Shown: positions 51,639 through 60,418, numbered from the stretch's first letter. The stretch is 64,000 nucleotides of DNA from Bacteroidales bacterium (GCA_017548125.1 JAFYNK010000023.1:117058-181057), one strand, 5' to 3'. Notes: generated from the sequence alone by a model not told the origin. A program made the numbers and translations.

Positions 51639-53319
51639 ATTTTATTTTTTGGTCTATAAATTCTGATGTTCCGCCGCGTTTTTTGGCTTTTTTCCAGTTT
51701 TGTACGGCTTTTTCTTTCTCGCCTAATTTGTATAAGATGTCGCCATAATGTTCATAGTTGATGCCTTGAGGAGCCTTGTCGTACATCAGCACTTTCTCCA
51801 TCCATTTTTTCGCGTCTTTATAGCGGCCGAGTTTGTACAAAACCCATGCGTAAGTGTCTATATAGGTTACGTTTTTAGGTTCTTTTTCTATAGTTATAGC
51901 CGACATTTTCAGGGCTTCTTCCAATTTTATTCCGTCTAATGAAAGGAAATAAGCATAATTATTTAGCACATAAACGTTTTCAGGGTCGTTTCTAAGGACT
52001 TTGTCGTAATATTCGAACATCTTTTCCTTATTGCCCAATTCGTGGTAAATATCGGCCACATAAGTATCGAATGAAGCAGTGAGTTTTTTGTCTGCCGACA
52101 TTTTTCTTCCTTTTTCAAATACTTTTATTGCTTCTTCATACATTTTCATGTCGATGAGAGCTACGCCGTTGAAGAGATAGAAAATAGGCTGTTCTGGATA
52201 GAAACGCATCGCGGCTTTGGAGTGCAAGTATAAAGTATCGACGTTCTCAAGTTCAGTATCTGTGAAAACTAATTGATACCACGACATGAAGCTGCTGCTG
52301 TCTCTGGCAAGGGCATCGAGATAGAACTGCTGTGCCTTGTTGTAGATGCCACTGTTGAAATATACTGTTCCAATGACATAATAGCCTAGTTCTTTGTCGG
52401 GATGCGTCTCGATGAAAGCGTTGCCAGCTTGCTCAGCCTCTTTTATGACTTTAGAGTTATCTTCCTTGTTGTTGAACCAATATTCGTAAATTTGGGTTTT
52501 GGTGTTGTAGTCTAAGTTCTTGTTTTTTATTGATAAAATAAACTCATCGAAGGCCTTGTCGAGTTCGCCTTGTTTCTGATAATATTCAAGCAGAGATATG
52601 TTGATGTAAGGGTCTTCAGGATTGAGTTGTTTTATCTTGAGATATAATTGAAATGCGTCTTTTGCGCGGCCGTTTTGCACGTAAGTCTCAGCAAGCATTG
52701 ACATATAACGTGTTTCGTAAGGATAGGCTGCCGACAGCTTTTCCATCTCGAAAATGATCTTGTCTTTTTTCTCCAAGAGATTGTAAATCTCTATTTTTTG
52801 TAGTGAAATATATTCATTCACTCCAATATTGTCTTCATAAACATCGAGTTTTTCTATCATTTTCTCGTAGTTGCCAACATGAAGCAGAGCGTCGATATAT
52901 GCTTCGAGATATTCTAGATTGTTAGGCTCATTGTCAAGAAGTCCGTCATAGATGTTGATGAATGACTCATAATCGCGATTCTGTTTGTGGAAATCGGCAA
53001 GTCGAATCTTATACCATTTATTGGTGTTGTCGAGTTCAACGGCTTGCTGTATCATCTCAAAGCCTTTTTCCTGCATTCCTTTGATGTGATATAGAGCGCT
53101 AAGCTCATACATGCTAGCATGGTCCTGAGGATAATATTTCAAGGCATTCTCGAAATATTCTATCGCCATATCATAGTTCTCGTTGTATTTGTTTTCAAGA
53201 CCTTGTGAGAAAAGCTCAGCGTTCTTGGCAAAGCTTTTTTTAGGTTGTATCGTGTCCTGAGCAAACGCAGCGGAATTTGCCAACACTAATGATAATAGTA
53301 TGAAAAAGATTCTATGCAT
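51619..53319 (-). CDS. Exported tetratricopeptide-repeat protein
   Basis: A 566-aa protein with a signal peptide (about residues 1-21, ending 'AAFAQ') and about twelve TPR units from residue 30 to 560. Examples are 'YDMAIEYFENALKYYPQDHA', 'PYINISLLEYYQKQGELDKA' and 'VLNNYAYFLSLDGIKLEEAL'. TPR arrays bind partner proteins; in this conserved gene group it probably works in the envelope with the DUF4292 and EnvC-like proteins. Its end overlaps the DUF4292 start by 20 bp. No catalytic domain is seen. Confidence 0.87.
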   Translation of the reverse strand: MHRIFFILLSLVLANSAAFAQDTIQPKKSFAKNAELFSQGLENKYNENYDMAIEYFENALKYYPQDHASMYELSALYHIKGMQEKGFEMIQQAVELDNTNKWYKIRLADFHKQNRDYESFINIYDGLLDNEPNNLEYLEAYIDALLHVGNYEKMIEKLDVYEDNIGVNEYISLQKIEIYNLLEKKDKIIFEMEKLSAAYPYETRYMSMLAETYVQNGRAKDAFQLYLKIKQLNPEDPYINISLLEYYQKQGELDKAFDEFILSIKNKNLDYNTKTQIYEYWFNNKEDNSKVIKEAEQAGNAFIETHPDKELGYYVIGTVYFNSGIYNKAQQFYLDALARDSSSFMSWYQLVFTDTELENVDTLYLHSKAAMRFYPEQPIFYLFNGVALIDMKMYEEAIKVFEKGRKMSADKKLTASFDTYVADIYHELGNKEKMFEYYDKVLRNDPENVYVLNNYAYFLSLDGIKLEEALKMSAITIEKEPKNVTYIDTYAWVLYKLGRYKDAKKWMEKVLMYDKAPQGINYEHYGDILYKLGEKEKAVQNWKKAKKRGGTSEFIDQKIKYEKIYE

Positions 53320-53329
53320 AATTTTATAT

Positions 53330-53405
53330 GAGTCTATGAGTCTATGAGTCTATGAGTAGAACTAAACTCATTGACTTATTGACTTATAGACTTGTTGTCT
53401 TTATT
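53330..53405. repeat. Palindromic AGTCTATG octamer repeat between TPR gene and dut
   Basis: The left half is three to four AGTCTATG units. The right half is TTGACTTA/TAGACTTG units, that is, the same word in inverted orientation. The halves can pair around ATGAGT...ACTCAT. The tract fills the whole 81-bp gap and touches the dut stop. Confidence 0.85.
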
Positions 53406-53835
53406 TTCCTGTATGTCCGAAGCCTCCAGCGCCGCGTTCTGTCTCGCTTAATGTCTCAACGTTAACGACTTCCATTTGTTCGCATTTGGCAAAGACTATC
53501 TGTGCCACTCTCTCGCCGCTGTTGATGGTGAAGTCGGTGTCTGACAAGTTGATGAGAATGATTTTAACCTCTCCTCTGTAGTCGGCGTCTATTGTTCCTG
53601 GAGTGTTCAATACTGTGATACCGTTCTTTATTGCCAATCCGCTGCGTGGTCTCACCTGTCCTTCATAACCTTCAGGAATTTCCATAAAAAGTCCTGTTGG
53701 CACTAATGTTCTCTGCATTGGCTTGAGAACGATAGGACCTTCTGGCAAATATGCTCTTAAGTCCATGCCTGCTGAGTGGATTGTTTCGTATGCTGGTAAT
53801 TGATTGTCTGATTTGTTGATGATTTTTACTTCCAT
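53401..53835 (-). CDS. dut: dUTP diphosphatase
   Basis: A 144-aa trimeric dUTPase that hydrolyses dUTP to dUMP. All five family motifs are present: '[10 protein letters not shown]' (about residues 21-30), 'RPRSGLA' (about 62-68), '[16 protein letters not shown]' (about 77-92), 'GERVAQIVF' and the C-terminal '[11 protein letters not shown]'. Length is standard. It stands between the flippase (21 bp) and the TPR gene. Confidence 0.96.
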   Translation of the reverse strand: MEVKIINKSDNQLPAYETIHSAGMDLRAYLPEGPIVLKPMQRTLVPTGLFMEIPEGYEGQVRPRSGLAIKNGITVLNTPGTIDADYRGEVKIILINLSDTDFTINSGERVAQIVFAKCEQMEVVNVETLSETERGAGGFGHTGK

Positions 53836-53856
53836 TTTTATCTTGTTTTTTATTTG

Positions 53857-55362
53857 TTAATTTATTTTAAGTGGATTCTTTCTTTCCATAACAACGACAA
53901 CAGCCATAAACAATAAAATCATCACAGTGTTTAGACTTATTTTCAAAATGCTGTTGAAGTCAATGAATAAACTGCTTACGAAATATAATATTGCAGCGAG
54001 CGCACAATAAATTGTGATTCTTCCGATCTGATAAGGAATAGGGAAGTTTTTCTGTCCCCAGAAATATGACACCAGCATCATGACGATATAACATGCGAGA
54101 TGCGCTATCGCTGCGCCTAGATATCCTATTTTTGGTATTAAAACGAAGAAACATGTAAGTGTCACAATAGAACCAATAATGGCGATGATTGTTCCGTAAT
54201 ATGTCTTGTCGGATAGCTTGAACCATATTGACAGATTGAAAACGATGCCATAAAGCATATTTGCAATCAATATTATCGGGACTATCACCAATCCTTCGCG
54301 GTAGTCGCTGCCGTTTCTTCCGACGAAATTTTGTAATATATCCATATAGAACATCACTCCGAGGAATATGAGGAGACAGAATATCACGAAATATGTCATG
54401 ACTTTTGCGTACAAAGATGGAGCGTTGCGGTCTTTGGCGTGACCGAAGAAGAATGGTTCCGAGGCGAAACGGAACATCTGTATGAAGATCGTCATGAGAA
54501 CGCCGAGCTTGAAGTTGGCTGAATAGATGCCGAGCTGCTGCATGGCGTACTCCTGCCCTGTTATATTCATGCTCGCCAAGACGCTCTCTTCAGGAATGCT
54601 GACGAGATATTTTATTAAAATCTTGTCAGCGACTTCGTTGACCATGCCAACCAGACTTATCAATAAAATCGGGAATGAATATTTCAACATCGACTTGACA
54701 AGTTCTTTGTCGAAGCCTATTCTCAACTTGGAAAGCTGCGGTGATAACATTATAAGGTTGATCAGACTTGCCAATATGTTGGAGATGAAAACCCAGATGA
54801 GCAATGATGTCTGTTCTCCAAAAAGCCATTCTGCAATCGCCATCGATTTCTCTGGGATGACAACTAAGAACAAAATGTTAAGAAGTATGTTCGACAATAC
54901 GTTGACGGTCTTTATCAGACTGAAACGTCCTGCTTTCTCTTCTTTTCTAAGCATGGCGAAAGGTATCGCTGCCGTTGCGTCAATCGCTACTATTATCCCG
55001 ATGAGAAGGACGTAATATGAGTTGAACTCGTAATGAATAAGCTGTGCGAACGACTTATAAAAAACGCCGTATAAGACGAGAAATACAAAGGTTATGAGAA
55101 GAACGATGCTCTCGGCATTGTTGAAGACTTTGCTGCTGTCTTCCTTTTGCGAGAAACGGAAGAATGTCGTCTCCATGCCGAATGTCAATATCGCGAGGAA
55201 CAAGGCGATCCAGGCATAGAGTTCCGAGATTTGTCCGTATTCTCCCGACACGAAAACTCTTACGTAGAAAGGTGTGAGGAGATAATTAAGCAGTCGCGGA
55301 ACAATCGTTCCAAGACCGTAAATCACTGTCTGTCCTGCTAATGCCTTGATAGGATTCTTCAT
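53857..55362 (-). CDS. Polysaccharide/lipid flippase of the MATE/MVF superfamily
   Basis: A 501-aa protein with about 14 membrane helices. It has 'AGQTVIYGLGTIVPRLLNYL' at residues 9-28, 'SGEYGQISELYAWIALFLAI', and 'LKYSFPILLISLVGMVNEVA' in the middle. It belongs to the polysaccharide biosynthesis flippase group found in all Bacteroidota next to dut, separate from the serotype-type Wzx at 26278. It may flip a conserved lipid-linked glycan; the substrate is unknown. It starts 11 bp after the subtilase stop and could be read with it. Confidence 0.85.
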   Translation of the reverse strand: MKNPIKALAGQTVIYGLGTIVPRLLNYLLTPFYVRVFVSGEYGQISELYAWIALFLAILTFGMETTFFRFSQKEDSSKVFNNAESIVLLITFVFLVLYGVFYKSFAQLIHYEFNSYYVLLIGIIVAIDATAAIPFAMLRKEEKAGRFSLIKTVNVLSNILLNILFLVVIPEKSMAIAEWLFGEQTSLLIWVFISNILASLINLIMLSPQLSKLRIGFDKELVKSMLKYSFPILLISLVGMVNEVADKILIKYLVSIPEESVLASMNITGQEYAMQQLGIYSANFKLGVLMTIFIQMFRFASEPFFFGHAKDRNAPSLYAKVMTYFVIFCLLIFLGVMFYMDILQNFVGRNGSDYREGLVIVPIILIANMLYGIVFNLSIWFKLSDKTYYGTIIAIIGSIVTLTCFFVLIPKIGYLGAAIAHLACYIVMMLVSYFWGQKNFPIPYQIGRITIYCALAAILYFVSSLFIDFNSILKISLNTVMILLFMAVVVVMERKNPLKIN

Positions 55363-55373
55363 GTTAATATATT

Positions 55374-58319
55374 TTAATATTTAACTATCTTTCTTACAGC
55401 GTGGCCGTTTTCAGTATCTATGTTAACGAAATATATTCCGTTGTCGAGACCGTTTATCTCGTATATGTCAGCATCGATATTTCTTTCCATGACTTTCTCT
55501 CCCAATATGTTGAACACGGTGATGTTAGTCATGTTTTCTGCTTTGATAATGAATCTGTCGCCTGATGGATTTGGATATACTGCGGCGTTTAACTCTTTCA
55601 TTTCTTGTGTGTTTACAATGAATGTGACTTCCTTGCTGCTGAGTTCGCCATTGCAGTCTTCATAAACAGGTCTTACGTTGTAGATATATGTTCCGTTGCT
55701 TATGTCATCATCGATGAATGAAAGTGTTTCTGTTGTTGCTATCATTCTTGTGTCGCGATATATTTCGTAATGGACGAGGCCTTCTGTTTCAGGAGCGTTC
55801 CATTTTAATTCAACGGAATTGCTATGAACGATGAGTTCTAAGTTATTTACTGATTCGCAGCTTTCGTACATTATGTTTTGGCATGAGCAGTCGTAGATCC
55901 AGCTGAAGAATATTCCGTTTTGACGACCTTTGCCGCTGAAAATCTCTGTGCCGTTGTCGTAGTTGATAGAATAGATACATTCGTTATCGACGCCTCCTTT
56001 TTTCCATTCGAGCGATACTGTCACGCCAGAGTTCAATGTTTTGTTGAATGTTGCTGATGTTCCGTTTGTAATGGTATAAGTGTCTGATTCAGAGCCGTCG
56101 CTGTAGTGTGCGAAGATTTTGGCTCCGTTCCAGCCGTCGCCGAATTCGTCAGACAAAGTGTAAATCACGTCGCATGAGCTTATGTAATTCATGTTGAAGC
56201 TGTGTGTGTTATCGTTTTTGTCTTTTACTTCGATAGAGAAAGGCACGTTGATGTTGTTGCCTGCGTTGCTTGCTAATGTCACGTTGAAATAAGCTACAGC
56301 GCTGCCGTTTGGCGCTATTGAGCTGAATGATGCTTCGTTTTCGTTTATGGTGACGATATTGCTGCTGCTCGACAAGACGCCGCTTAAATTCAACGCAATC
56401 TCATTGCCCGAATTGATGAGTGCTACGCCTAAGTCTGCTGTCTCGCCTGCTTCTAATCTGCCGTTGCCGTTATCGTCGTTCATGACGATAAATGATGAGT
56501 ATTTTACTGTGTTGTCGTAGATGAGTGTTGAGAATCTTGTCGTGGAAATCTTTTCGTTTCCTTGATAAAACTCTACGTCGAAGTGAAGCGGCGTCTTGCT
56601 TTCTGCTTCTTCATCCAAAATGAAACGGAATGTGTCGTTGATTGATATTGTCGCATTTGCTTCTACATTGCCTATCTCAGCGTTTGCATTGATGAAATTG
56701 ACCCATTCGTTTTTGCATGTTAATTTTGCTGTTACGTTGTTATATGACTCTGATGAGACGTTGTCAAAATCTATATTGACGGCTATAACTTCATTAGGGT
56801 TTATCATTCCGTTTCCGTTTTCATCGTCGATGCTGAAGCTGTTAAATCTTATTGAGCCCATGTCAACGGAGTTCACTGCTGCTAGTGCATCTACTCTGCC
56901 AGAACCTGAGTCGTTGCTTTTTGTCTCTGTCAATTTCACCGCTGATGTCTCGAGTATCATGCTTATCTCAGCTGGTGTCAGACTTGGGTCTTTGGAGAGC
57001 ATGAGGCTGATGACGCCAGCCACGCAAGGCGCTGCCATTGATGTTCCTGTCATCTTGGTGTAGCCTTCGTTGGCGAAGTTGAGCGAGACGACATCAACGC
57101 CTGGAGCGCATACGTCTGGACGAATCAGACCGATTCCTGGGTTGTATGGATAATCGCCGAATGATGTCTCTTGCCATGTCACAGGACCGCGTGAAGAAAC
57201 GCCTGCTACTTTATCGCTGCTGTCAACGGCGCCTACAGAAACGACGCATGACTTCTCTCCAGCGTTGACTTGTTGGTCAGGGTGTATCCATGGTGCTGGG
57301 CAGCTGCCTGGTACGCGTACGTTGTTAGGTATAGGACTTGATTGTGAACCGCCTTCGTTGCCTGCCGCTACCGATGCTACGACGCCGGCGTTCAATACGT
57401 TGACGCATGTCTGTCGTATCATGGTTTTGTCGGCTATTGATGAGTTGGCGATGCCTAACGACATGCTTAAGACGTCGGCGCCGTGTTCTACTGCGAACTC
57501 CATGCCTGAACATATCGAGTTGGCGTTGGCGCTGCCTTCGTCGTTGAGTGCCTTGACGCACATCAATGTGACGTTAGGAGCGATGCCTGTCTGCTTGCCG
57601 TTGGTACCGTCGCCGCAGATGGTGCCAGCGCAGTGTGTGCCGTGTCCTCTTCTGTCCATGACGTCGGTGCTGCCGTCGTATGAGTTGTAACCGTGGTTTG
57701 GATATTGTGATCCGCCGTCCCAGAGATGGTCGGCTATGTCAGGATGTTCGTAGTTGACACCAGTGTCTAAGATGGCGACTAAAACGCCTTCGCCGGTGTA
57801 GCCCATCTCCCAAACTTCAGGAGCGTTGACTTGTGATACGTTAGATGTGATTTCTGGTTCGGCTTTTACTTCGGATGACTCGCCTGACAAGGTCGCGTTT
57901 TTGTCTGAATTATATCCTATTATTAAAATGTCGTCTCTTTGTGACAATATGTTGATGACTTCTTTTGTTGCGTTGCAAGTGATTGAGTTAGAGAGCCAGT
58001 GGCAGACGATGCCCGATGATCTTCCGTTTCTTTCTTCATTTCTTATGATTGAAACGACTTCTTGTTGTGACTTATCAGCGAACATTTTCAGTTCTTCCAT
58101 CACTATCTCACGTCTTGCTTTCTTGCTGTCGATATTGGCGACTCTGTCGTTCAGTTTCTCGCTGTCCATCTGCGCCTTGAAAATGATGTTTATGCTAATC
58201 AGTTCATCGCCTTTCTCGTTCATTACTTCTTGTAAATCTTTTTCAATAATGCTGTTCTGCGCGTAAGCATAATTGCATACGAATAATGCAATTATCAAGC
58301 AGTAAATCAATCTTCTCAT
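55374..58319 (-). CDS. T9SS-secreted subtilisin-like serine protease (S8 family)
   Basis: A 981-aa secreted protease: signal peptide ending 'AYAQ', an N-terminal propeptide (about residues 22-160), and a S8 catalytic domain (about 170-480) with Asp in 'AILDTGVN', His in 'RGHGTHCAG' and Ser in 'GTSMAAPCVAG'. CARDB-like repeats follow ('DENGNGMINPNEVIAVNIDF' and 'NDDNGNGRLEAGETADLGVA'), then an FN3-like domain and a type A T9SS sorting domain beginning 'AAVYPNPSGDRFII' and ending 'HAVRKIVKY'. It degrades proteins outside the cell or on the surface. All catalytic residues are present. The promoter candidate lies at 58343-58350. Confidence 0.92.
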   Translation of the reverse strand: MRRLIYCLIIALFVCNYAYAQNSIIEKDLQEVMNEKGDELISINIIFKAQMDSEKLNDRVANIDSKKARREIVMEELKMFADKSQQEVVSIIRNEERNGRSSGIVCHWLSNSITCNATKEVINILSQRDDILIIGYNSDKNATLSGESSEVKAEPEITSNVSQVNAPEVWEMGYTGEGVLVAILDTGVNYEHPDIADHLWDGGSQYPNHGYNSYDGSTDVMDRRGHGTHCAGTICGDGTNGKQTGIAPNVTLMCVKALNDEGSANANSICSGMEFAVEHGADVLSMSLGIANSSIADKTMIRQTCVNVLNAGVVASVAAGNEGGSQSSPIPNNVRVPGSCPAPWIHPDQQVNAGEKSCVVSVGAVDSSDKVAGVSSRGPVTWQETSFGDYPYNPGIGLIRPDVCAPGVDVVSLNFANEGYTKMTGTSMAAPCVAGVISLMLSKDPSLTPAEISMILETSAVKLTETKSNDSGSGRVDALAAVNSVDMGSIRFNSFSIDDENGNGMINPNEVIAVNIDFDNVSSESYNNVTAKLTCKNEWVNFINANAEIGNVEANATISINDTFRFILDEEAESKTPLHFDVEFYQGNEKISTTRFSTLIYDNTVKYSSFIVMNDDNGNGRLEAGETADLGVALINSGNEIALNLSGVLSSSSNIVTINENEASFSSIAPNGSAVAYFNVTLASNAGNNINVPFSIEVKDKNDNTHSFNMNYISSCDVIYTLSDEFGDGWNGAKIFAHYSDGSESDTYTITNGTSATFNKTLNSGVTVSLEWKKGGVDNECIYSINYDNGTEIFSGKGRQNGIFFSWIYDCSCQNIMYESCESVNNLELIVHSNSVELKWNAPETEGLVHYEIYRDTRMIATTETLSFIDDDISNGTYIYNVRPVYEDCNGELSSKEVTFIVNTQEMKELNAAVYPNPSGDRFIIKAENMTNITVFNILGEKVMERNIDADIYEINGLDNGIYFVNIDTENGHAVRKIVKY

Positions 58320-58342
58320 ATTGTTATAATTTTTACAATCTG

Positions 58343-58350
58343 CAAAGATA
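58343..58350 (-). promoter_or_regulatory. -7 box of the subtilase gene
   Basis: TATCTTTG on the minus strand, 24 bp from the ATG at 58319, is a perfect TAnnTTTG match and the same octamer as upstream of the IdeS-like gene (41477). The nearest upstream TTTG-like words lie inside the adjacent repeat, at non-standard spacing. Confidence 0.5.
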
Positions 58351-58355
58351 GGGAA

Positions 58356-58440
58356 AATGACAAAAGGCTAAAGACAAAAGGCTAAAGTTTTTTTAGTAAT
58401 GAAGTGATGGAGTAATGGGGTAATGAAGTGATGAAGTGAA
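58356..58440. repeat. Two adjacent short-period tandem tracts upstream of the subtilase gene
   Basis: First, GACAAAAGGCTAAA occurs twice in direct tandem (58356-58387). Second, octamers AATGAAGT GATGGAGT AATGGGGT AATGAAGT GATGAAGT run from 58397 to 58440, a perfect 8-bp period with degenerate units. Confidence 0.88.
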
Positions 58441-58446
58441 TGCGGA

Positions 58447-58490
58447 GATGTTTCAATGATTCCTATAAAATAAGCACACATTGAAGCGTC
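58447..58490. repeat. Inverted repeat upstream of the subtilase gene
   Basis: GATGTTTCAATG (58447-58458) pairs with CATTGAAGCGTC (58479-58490) with two mismatches. Read on the minus strand it begins ACGCTTCAAT, as does the plus-strand element before the T9SS adhesin at 41611. Confidence 0.6.
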
Positions 58491-58525
58491 TAGTTAATGA
58501 GGAATTAGGAGTGATTTTTTTAAGG

Positions 58526-58577
58526 TGGGTTCTATTTACTATCAATTTTCCTACATCAATGGATAGAACCCATTTTT
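58526..58577. terminator. Orphan hairpin with T-run
   Basis: TGGGTTCTAT (58526-58535) and ATAGAACCCA (58563-58572) form a perfect 10-bp stem followed on the plus strand by five T. No plus-strand gene precedes it. It may end a small untranslated RNA or antisense transcript. Confidence 0.45.
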
Positions 58578-58604
58578 CCACATCAGTAGTTTGATTTATT
58601 TCTT

Positions 58605-58650
58605 AAAAAACTCTCCCGTTAAATTCGTCAATCAAACGATTTATCGAGAC
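58605..58650 (-). terminator. Hairpin overlapping the stop of a 22-codon micro-ORF
   Basis: On the minus strand TCTCGATAAATCG and CGAATTTAACGGGAGA can pair imperfectly, followed by GTTTTTT. The stop codon of the micro-ORF at 58641-58709 lies inside the left arm. Confidence 0.45.
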
Positions 58651-58709
58651 AAGCATTCTATGAACTTGTTTTTCCCAAGAATTTGTATGTCGTTTTTAAC
58701 ACTCTCCAT
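58641..58709 (-). other. Micro-ORF of 22 codons, related to the one at 61104-61163
   Basis: ATG 58709 to TAA 58641. It contains 'IQILGKNKFIECLS', which matches 'IYILGKNKFIKRLS' of the micro-ORF at 61104-61163. Both stops are followed by, or lie in, a hairpin. It could be a leader peptide, a decayed gene end or a chance survivor of a duplicated segment. Translation is unproven. Confidence 0.4.
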
Positions 58710-58721
58710 ACCTTTAATTTT

Positions 58722-58780
58722 AAAAAAAGCGCCGAAGGTACGATGAAATTGTGGATGATTTTTTCTGTCGTACCTTCGGC
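58722..58780 (-). terminator. Intrinsic terminator of kwaAB
   Basis: A perfect 13-bp stem (GCCGAAGGTACGA at 58731-58743, TCGTACCTTCGGC at 58768-58780) is followed on the minus strand by GCTTTTTTTA. It lies 93 bp after the kwaB stop. Confidence 0.88.
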
Positions 58781-58872
58781 ACTAATTAATATCATTTTTT
58801 TGAAACTCAGAAATTTAGAATTTCAGAAGAACCATTAAACCATTGAACTACTATTTCATAATTTAAAAGTTC

Positions 58873-59724
58873 TTATGCATCATCTTTCTTTTTAGAATTT
58901 GAACGATAAAGACTATTAGTTATCACGCCTTTAAATATATCTTCATTAAGAAACTCTAAAGCTCGATTTAAATCCGCAACATTATCAGTCGGCAACTCCA
59001 ATTCATTATTTACATTAATTTGCGCTTTGATTCCATATTGCTTTAACAAACTTGTTCTTGTTTTAGCATTCTTTCCAATGAATGTTGCAATATTGTTTGT
59101 ACTTGACAATAATTTTACAAGTCGTCGAGTCTTGACATTTGCTATATCTTTTACAACATTTGCATCAACACTTATTCCTGCAATATTTCCAAACGAGTCA
59201 ATTTCTCCATTTGTCGCTTCTGTAACAAAATCAATCAATGAAAATATCTGATTTGCAAGTGTATAACTTTGAAAATACAATTTCCCATTTTCATATATAG
59301 CATGCACCTTGTCATCAACAATAAAAGCTGAATTATTCATTTTGGAATACGCATTGTCTCCACAAATTTGCAGAACCATTTTGCGTTGTAGCAGATTTTT
59401 CTTATTAAAAGCTTGAAAATAGAATTTACCATCATCGTAATAGAAAATGCTTTTGGGCATATCTCTATTTATATTATACTCTGATATATCAGCCTGATTA
59501 TCAGGAATACGTTGAAAATCATCTGGAAGAATATAGTTGACATACACAATATTCTCACCATTTCTGCTAACAATATTTCCATCGAATTCATCTTCTTCTA
59601 AACCTTCAGGTTTTAATTTATTCCCTCCATTTATAAATATATTTTTAACATCATCTACTATCTCTTCTTTAAGAGAAATATATTTTACCGTATTATCGGA
59701 CATCAATGCATAAAATTGGCTCAT
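58873..59724 (-). CDS. kwaB: KwaB-like DUF4868 anti-phage protein
   Basis: A 283-aa soluble protein. The N-terminal half (about residues 1-130) is beta-rich with repeated hydrophobic strands ('SIFYYDDGKFYFQAFNK'). The second half follows the DUF4868 plan: 'NNSAFIVDDKVHAIYENGKLYF' region at about 131-152, helices with 'TRRLVKLLSSTNNIATF', and a terminal 'LEFLNEDIFKGVITNSLYRSNSKK'. DUF4868 defines KwaB, the cytosolic partner in the Kiwa defence system, which is reported to act with membrane-bound KwaA against phage DNA functions. The KwaA-like gene is 17 bp upstream. The assignment rests on family form, size and pairing and was not checked by a search. Confidence 0.78.
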   Translation of the reverse strand: MSQFYALMSDNTVKYISLKEEIVDDVKNIFINGGNKLKPEGLEEDEFDGNIVSRNGENIVYVNYILPDDFQRIPDNQADISEYNINRDMPKSIFYYDDGKFYFQAFNKKNLLQRKMVLQICGDNAYSKMNNSAFIVDDKVHAIYENGKLYFQSYTLANQIFSLIDFVTEATNGEIDSFGNIAGISVDANVVKDIANVKTRRLVKLLSSTNNIATFIGKNAKTRTSLLKQYGIKAQINVNNELELPTDNVADLNRALEFLNEDIFKGVITNSLYRSNSKKKDDA

Positions 59725-59741
59725 TTTTTTACTATTATTAG

Positions 59742-60323
59742 TTAGTTAGTTATTAAACCCATATAATCTGTTAACTCTGCATATTCCTTGATTTCATTTT
59801 TATTTCTAATGCACTTTGCTGAAAGAAGTACGTAAGTGTTTTCATCCGTCTTTACCTCATAATAACGATACCCCAATATTGAATAAATCAAATTATAGTT
59901 GGTATTATTATAACTTGCTAATGCTATAAAAAAACATGGAATTAATATGCAAACAAACAACTCCATGTAGTCATACTGGTCTATAAACATCGACAACCAA
60001 GGCATTATTGATGAAACAATCTGTTCAGCAGCGCTTGGTGACAAATTTGAATAAGACTTTACCTTTATTGATTTACATTCCTTACATCTTTGTGATTTAT
60101 TTTTCAGTAAGTACTTTATACCAAGCACACTTGCAATCATAAAAACAAAACTTAAAGTTATTCCCCACCATTCAAAGTCAGCAGGACATATACCGTTTCT
60201 AAAAATATCACGCCATGCTTGACAATACATATCATTATTCTTTAGCAATCCTATCAATCCAAATGACAAGAATGTTGGCGCTGTAACTGTTATAGTTAAT
60301 AAAAATTTACTAATATTGGGCAT
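59742..60323 (-). CDS. kwaA: KwaA-like membrane protein of the Kiwa system
   Basis: A 193-aa protein with hydrophobic segments at about residues 5-27, 50-72, 95-113 (weaker) and 118-137, a CxxC pair in 'QRCKECKS' near 80, and a C-terminal soluble tail of about 50 residues ('ILGYRYYEVKTDENTYVLLS'). KwaA proteins are about 200-aa four-helix membrane proteins with a cytosolic tail, encoded directly ahead of kwaB, exactly as here. In the established model KwaA senses phage attack at the membrane and KwaB executes. The gene order, length, topology and the DUF4868 partner support the call. A different small membrane protein cannot be ruled out by eye. Confidence 0.72.
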   Translation of the reverse strand: MPNISKFLLTITVTAPTFLSFGLIGLLKNNDMYCQAWRDIFRNGICPADFEWWGITLSFVFMIASVLGIKYLLKNKSQRCKECKSIKVKSYSNLSPSAAEQIVSSIMPWLSMFIDQYDYMELFVCILIPCFFIALASYNNTNYNLIYSILGYRYYEVKTDENTYVLLSAKCIRNKNEIKEYAELTDYMGLITN

Positions 60324-60379
60324 AAAAACTTATTGTTAAAAAAATAATAATGATAATAAAATACTTTTTTTGAAATCAA

Positions 60380-60418
60380 AACTTCAGAGCCTCAGAAAAA
60401 ATCTAAGATTCTGAAGTT
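60380..60418. terminator. Bidirectional-type hairpin between kwaA and outer-membrane protein gene
   Basis: AACTTCAGA (60380-60388) and TCTGAAGTT (60410-60418) form a perfect stem flanked by T-rich sequence on both strands (GAAGTTTTTTTT on plus, GAAGTTTTGATTT on minus). It probably ends the transcript of the gene at 60456 and insulates kwaA. Confidence 0.75.

Larger units (their letters stand above)
58320..58872. other. 553-bp non-coding stretch between subtilase and kwaB
   Basis: No conventional gene is seen. In order it holds the subtilase -7 box (58343), a 14-bp-period tandem of GACAAAAGGCTAA words (58356-58387), an 8-bp-period tract (58397-58440), an inverted repeat (58447-58490), a hairpin with T-run (58526-58577), a micro-ORF with an overlapping hairpin (58605-58709), and the kwaB terminator (58722-58780). 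The last 90 bp before kwaB hold degenerate repeats (ACCATTAAACCATTGAAC). Confidence 0.7.

Noticed and set aside
53857-55362. Second flippase as part of the capsule operon
   Set aside because: It lies 21 kb away with dut and the TPR-DUF4292-EnvC group, a separate conserved neighbourhood.
57265-57690. Long open frames antisense to the subtilase and other large genes
   Set aside because: They mirror the codon bias of the real gene on the other strand and show no protein-like motifs.
58641-58709. Firm annotation of the micro-ORF as a protein-coding gene
   Set aside because: An alternative frame over the same bases is also open for about 30 codons, so coding is not proven; kept only as an observation.
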